Assembly: GCA_947455595.1 (NCBI GenBank)
Contig: CANGOP010000002.1
Span: 124,001-188,000, forward strand
Direction: 5' to 3'
Source: Gammaproteobacteria bacterium
Lineage (GTDB): Bacteria; Pseudomonadota; Gammaproteobacteria; Steroidobacterales; Steroidobacteraceae
Length of the DNA: 64,000 nt
The position numbers and the translations under genes were made by a program. The notes beneath the pieces were generated by a model that saw nothing but the letters and a program-made list of their open reading frames with translations, was not told the DNA's origin and made no database searches. The first letter of the stretch is position 1. Every line of letters starts with the position of its first letter. Of the stretch, positions 61,901-64,000 are shown one piece after another.

Positions 61901-64000
61901 GCGACGGTTAACAGCACCGGCACGGGCGCAGCGAAGTCGATCACCAGCTTGACCGTCACGGACGGCGGCTGCTACTCGACGCTGCCGACGACCGTGAAGC
62001 TGCAGGACCGCCTGCTGTTCCCGACGAAGACCATCACGTTGACCAAGGGCGCCCTTGTGAACGGTGCCACCTGGAACACCGGCATCTCCACGCTCACGCT
62101 GGGTAACTCGGGCTCAGGCTACACCAGCCTGCCGACCGCGACGATCACGGGCGGTGGCGGTACGGGCGCGACGGCGAGCCTCAAGATGGCCGTCAACGCG
62201 GTCACGCTGAACACGGCCGGTACCGGCTACTCCAGCATCCCGACCGTGACCTTCACGGGCGGCGCTGGCTCAGGTGCTGCGGCGACGGCTGCGCTCACCT
62301 CGGGTACGGCCAAATCGAACTTGGTGCTCACCGCCTTCGGTGACCGCTCGGTCCAGAACCCTCTGTATGCCGGCCCGAACGCCAACATTGCGCCGTACAA
62401 CGCCAAGACGGTCATCCGTCACTACGGCTTTGGCGCGCAGTGCTCGGCCAACGATGCGCTGACCCATGCGAATAACTGCGCCGCCGAGTCGTCGGTCCTC
62501 GTCTTGGGCCCGGGCTGCCGTGAAGCGGATGCCGGTACGAAGGCAGGCTGTGTCAAGGCGACCGTCAACTCGTGGACCGATGCGTCCATCAACGTGACGA
62601 TCCCGGCCGGCGTGCCCGCCTGTGCGGTGCAGCAGCAGGGCCAGGCCCAGTCGCTGTGCGGCCAGGTCGTCGTTCTCTCGGGTAGTGGTAAGCAGTCGAT
62701 CGATGGCATCACCGTCACCTTGGGTGGCAAGGCGCCGACGATCGTCACGCCGACCTCACCGAGCCGCGACTTGCACACGTTCGGTGACATCTTCCCGACG
62801 CCGCTGCAGACGGCGATCGACAACGCAAGCCCAGGCGATCTTCTGATCGTCGAGGCAGGCGCGTATCGCGAGAACGTGATCATGTGGAAGCCAGTGCGCC
62901 TGCAGGGCGTCGGCAACGGCGTGGTCTCGATCAATGCCGATGCACAGCCGGCCGAGAAGCTCGCTGCCTGGCGCCGCCAGATCAGCTGCTTGTTCGGTCT
63001 GACCGTGCAGGGCGCGCCGAATATCAATAACGAAGGCTTCGATCCGGAAGCCGGTAAGTACACCTGCCCAAGCTCGATGTACTTCCGCGCCGATCGACTG
63101 CCGTTCGAAGGCTTCGTGGGCTGGGATACCTCGTCCAACGGCAACCTGATGCAGCTCGTCATCGAGCCGTCGCTGATGGGTGCATACGAAGGTGCGGGCA
63201 TCACGGCCGTTGGCCGTGGCGTCAACCAGTCGCGCGTGCCTGCCGCCAGCCTTGACCCATGGGGTCAGAGCACGGGCGGTGGCCCATACGCTGCCGGCTC
63301 GGTCTACTTGAGCACGGATCCCAACAGCGACGGCACCAAGCTGCTCGCGAATCCGTGGACGAGCTCCGAGTGTAAGACGGCTCCGCCGTCGGGTAACACG
63401 ATCCACGACTACTACACGGGCAACTTCGATTGCAACCCGTCGACCATCGACGGCTTGACGATCCACAACAGCTCGCAGGGTGGTGGCGGTATCTTTATCC
63501 ATGGCTGGAACCACCATCTCCAGGTGGCGAATAACCGTATCCAGGCCAATGCCGGTACCCTCGCGGGCGGTATTAACCTCGGTAACGGCGAAATCCCGCC
63601 AGCGTTCGTACTCGACAACACCACCTGTGGTGCCACGGGTCTCAATCCGGTTCCGCTGTGCCCGCCGATCCCGGCTGGCTCGCAAGTCGGCTTGATGATT
63701 CCGTATCGCTTCGAGGATGGCGTGCGCATTCACCACAACCAGATCATCAACAACGCTTCGATCGGCGACGCACTGTTCTCGTACGTGCCGTCGGGTTCGG
63801 GTGGTGTGACGATCTCGGGTGGTGCGGACAACTACGAAATCGACCACAACTGGATTGCCTCTAACCTCACGGCCGGTGACGGCGCGGGTATCGCGCACAT
63901 GGGCATGAGCGAGAACGGCTTCATCCACAACAACTTCGTGCTCTTCAATGAAGCCAACAACCCGACTCTCGAAGTCGACGGTGGCGGCATCATCATCATG
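55901..64000 (+). CDS. giant exported protein, at least 2700 aa, 3' end outside window
   Basis: An uninterrupted frame of exactly 2700 codons to the window edge, no stop reached. GGAG precedes the ATG; signal peptide ends near APASA (residue 35). Domains by inspection: cupredoxin/MCO-like region without full copper motifs (about 35-425: LPDGTVVPMWGYSCN, GTYLIQSGTHPSIQGPMGLYG); Ig/VCBS-like repeats (VLVNDTDPAGK, about 550); several SdrD/Cna-B-like beta domains (about 870-1700: FDQNGNGVPDRDANGND); Gly-rich GTGYTSTPTVTITGGGGSG repeats (about 1887-2135); and a right-handed beta-helix (from about 2290: LQTAIDNASPGDLLIVEAGA, then N-rich rungs). It is probably a surface or secreted filamentous partner of the two oxidases. 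Confidence 0.87.
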   Translation, partial: MLTILKKAARLTSSLGASLLLLGGLTALSAPASAGTANLIASGKTTTLPDGTVVPMWGYSCNDNPSAGVTCAAANAGAGSNWSPVVITVDSSQTTNLTITLNNQLAFNGNNIPTSLVIVGQVGGGLGTTATSVAGPVHGEQQTTWPVIAGGDTNTPPKQGNRVQSFTTEAKVGVNGGNATYTFSSLRPGTYLIQSGTHPSIQGPMGLYGVLVVTNGSTRAAYPSNAAATYDADLALVFSEIDPVQNAAVDTAVRTTGFSETAAWSGLTGKCGDPTIHTCYPPTVNYSPRYYLVNGVSYDRANIGASSASVLPLVNSVAPTSTTGRVLLRYVNAGLRMHVPTVVGLQSTIIAEDGNLLPGNPRVQSEVFLAAGKTHDVTISPKLTGSSYSPATYPIFDRQLSLTTNSQRDGGMQAYIKVAGGATTGVGSVAGTQKSLSGDANKQYFCQSNSPLQVNDPNRGLLAGVSGANGVKLVSQSLPAGSSLNFNTNGTFTYTPPTSGACGGSFAFAVNGTANHTATIIECDATIQGAGCVLTGAPVLHDDAYKSSNAKTIAVATPGVLVNDTDPAGKVLTVDASTVHVVGGAPMTVSVNADGSFLAQATTPGTYSFTYNVQNSQKVAAVSPATVTVTFPQGSGLTVHVRDGKHAAWSEITDYRWIIEEDRTFFHDPKCQVNHGTYGQSPTDNNGNVVTDSYGQPCPPLPIEAVGYNFHSAGMPTVATGCVGDVSCENGQTLLGQPAVCDVGNGICRTNAASLRSLSPADVALDPHKHYFITIMPGDGINPTLNGAGGPVCKGAVDTNGNCTTTMRQFDLALDCPNETDFTAGSGLCGHHMSGAQIPPAFASDGTPVTPEVTIKLIETPIPPAQISVLVYEDDYPLNGENDAGGGVDILANNEPGLGDFQIILLDQAGQLADNVGQLTWDMFNQPLTNALAGTIDPMNGNDACPVSSNPDNLIGMIVTCPKYESDHVTLSPLAGQAVISNLPPGLYEVQSMPNADRIARGEEWLQTNTLDGGKPHEAFIRPGEPRQFQEFGPGGFHVQVGFANPKFINNRRHNDAGTGLCDAAPKGGGLSCNSTLIGHVHGNHMSRTPDERTYDTGTYDAFAWSACYVSIGIPDEEDIAFAKCDGEGNFSVSGMPNGTFKVAVFDQWNDIMLDGLVSSINVNGNTELTLTATQWRTNLYARTYFDQNGNGVPDRDANGNDLEPGLNTIPINIRYRDGEIAFANQTDSNGYAAWNEVFPLMAWLVVEPDFSRYKPTGTHVVYDAGGPDDCSPRAAEFYGTLVGHCSKTAAFLAGTTELVSVPEALRVPGAVYCQNADCTETSIQNGKYFNAGGSSGPTTNLSSGRIDPPNRMEAWQGLLGQHSFIDFGYKPYAPGENGGIRGMVVYASTRPFDDPKDLFQNNWEPGVPNVTINLYKKGVAADGTVTMTLADTVQSESFDSWAQGFRTDGTGTGTLLTTGTGADAGYVPNMNCPGQDPTSGFFATLQGSKMWLDTPDPVTHTKKQIAYKAQFKCFDGWAMLNQIQPATYDGHYAFPSVTDRNPNTGRPSATNCKICVANPDDGNPMLPAGDYIVEVVPPAGYEVVKEEDKNILMGDVYIAPVTQQFAGLGAIFIMPDQATVAANYNPNNAVNSSNNLGSSVMPRSIQAVFDLQFWPCVGTTRVVPDYNSLYPGVQQTAPFAGSTRAVCDRKEVNLADQMGANAAFFMFTKAHKAGRFYGVMSNDMASEFDPFSPAYGEKFGPPNLPVGMRNFAGEEVVRVYADQWGIYNGLFPSSWEVNPPTPSGYAPQMSIACMNDPGPILDKTVGSPTYGQMITDPQYNPAYSNFCYEHPHMPGVNAHMDTPVTPVQAFADHYNLPDAEYPDGTPMIKRADFVGHTGPWSPTSAGVASVTLTNGGSNYTSVPTVGFTNGGGSGATATATMKVSAISLTAAGTGYTSTPTVTITGGGGSGATATACTGITSATITFTANQLWGTTAGPVVIFNGTSTQQLLGVNLNGATATVNSTGTGAAKSITSLTVTDGGCYSTLPTTVKLQDRLLFPTKTITLTKGALVNGATWNTGISTLTLGNSGSGYTSLPTATITGGGGTGATASLKMAVNAVTLNTAGTGYSSIPTVTFTGGAGSGAAATAALTSGTAKSNLVLTAFGDRSVQNPLYAGPNANIAPYNAKTVIRHYGFGAQCSANDALTHANNCAAESSVLVLGPGCREADAGTKAGCVKATVNSWTDASINVTIPAGVPACAVQQQGQAQSLCGQVVVLSGSGKQSIDGITVTLGGKAPTIVTPTSPSRDLHTFGDIFPTPLQTAIDNASPGDLLIVEAGAYRENVIMWKPVRLQGVGNGVVSINADAQPAEKLAAWRRQISCLFGLTVQGAPNINNEGFDPEAGKYTCPSSMYFRADRLPFEGFVGWDTSSNGNLMQLVIEPSLMGAYEGAGITAVGRGVNQSRVPAASLDPWGQSTGGGPYAAGSVYLSTDPNSDGTKLLANPWTSSECKTAPPSGNTIHDYYTGNFDCNPSTIDGLTIHNSSQGGGGIFIHGWNHHLQVANNRIQANAGTLAGGINLGNGEIPPAFVLDNTTCGATGLNPVPLCPPIPAGSQVGLMIPYRFEDGVRIHHNQIINNASIGDALFSYVPSGSGGVTISGGADNYEIDHNWIASNLTAGDGAGIAHMGMSENGFIHNNFVLFNEANNPTLEVDGGGIIIM
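61559..62305 (+). repeat. four Gly-rich 36-38-residue repeats within the giant gene
   Basis: Two tandem pairs at 61559-61669, 61670-61777 and 62081-62191, 62192-62305, with a degenerate fifth unit between them (about 61930-62010). Each reads roughly V-x-x-x-T-x-x-G-x-G-Y-[TS]-S-x-P-T-[VA] followed by a GGGSGATATA-like end. The units are also similar at DNA level (ggctcgggcgcgacggcgac), which suggests recent duplication. Confidence 0.85.

Noticed and set aside
1-64000. tRNA, rRNA, IS elements, prophage or CRISPR
   Set aside because: I looked for clover-leaf ends, transposase motifs, inverted-repeat-bounded genes and spaced repeats and found none; the only regular repeats are the operator triplet and the coding repeats in the giant gene.

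Overview
The window reads as chromosomal DNA of a GC-rich gammaproteobacterium. The evidence is a 5-formyl-THF cyclo-ligase / formate-THF ligase pair, an Mla-type lipid transporter, LpxL, PrlC, CysB, Dps and an attenuated trp operon. A relative of the Xanthomonadales/Nevskiales/Steroidobacter area is my guess; nothing here fixes the genus. I see no tRNA, rRNA, transposase, phage gene or CRISPR array.

Layout. 1-3.9 kb: one-carbon genes (fau, fhs) and an amino-acid permease. 3.8-7.4 kb (minus strand): mdh, marC, an orphan membrane-fusion protein and a histidine phosphatase. 7.5-10.9 kb: an autoregulated GntR/ABC operon behind a near-perfect palindromic operator, then dps and a twin CDGSH protein. 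10.9-14.3 kb: a four-gene Mla/Mce lipid transport operon. 14.3-21.1 kb: a B12-binding MerR regulator with three 11-bp operator repeats, an ABC-F ATPase, a PAS-GGDEF-EAL protein, a VanY-type peptidase and an HD hydrolase. 21.2-31.0 kb: xthA, prlC, gor, a gamma-carbonic anhydrase, cysB, an ABC exporter, a kinase-like protein and an LpxL acyltransferase. 31.1-37.8 kb: a complete unfused trpL-E-G-D-C-F-B-A operon with a readable attenuator. 37.8-41.4 kb: a NarL-type regulator, a lytic transglycosylase and a sensor kinase.

The most remarkable part is 41.5-64 kb, all on the plus strand. It starts with an atypical type II secretion system: GspG, GspF, GspE, PilM/N/O/P-like platform proteins, a lipoprotein secretin carrying TPR and cohesin-like domains, and three more GspG-type pseudopilins whose genes overlap. 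It runs into a copper block: an SCO-type copper chaperone, two exported multicopper-oxidase-like proteins, and an exported protein of at least 2700 residues that leaves the window still open. The four His-x-His copper motifs of a normal multicopper oxidase are divided between the two oxidase proteins, two in each, and the type-1 copper ligands lie in the first. My reading is a split, MnxG/MofA/OmpB-like extracellular oxidase with its own dedicated secretion system, possibly acting on manganese, iron or another extracellular electron donor or acceptor. The substrate, and the joint function, are inference.
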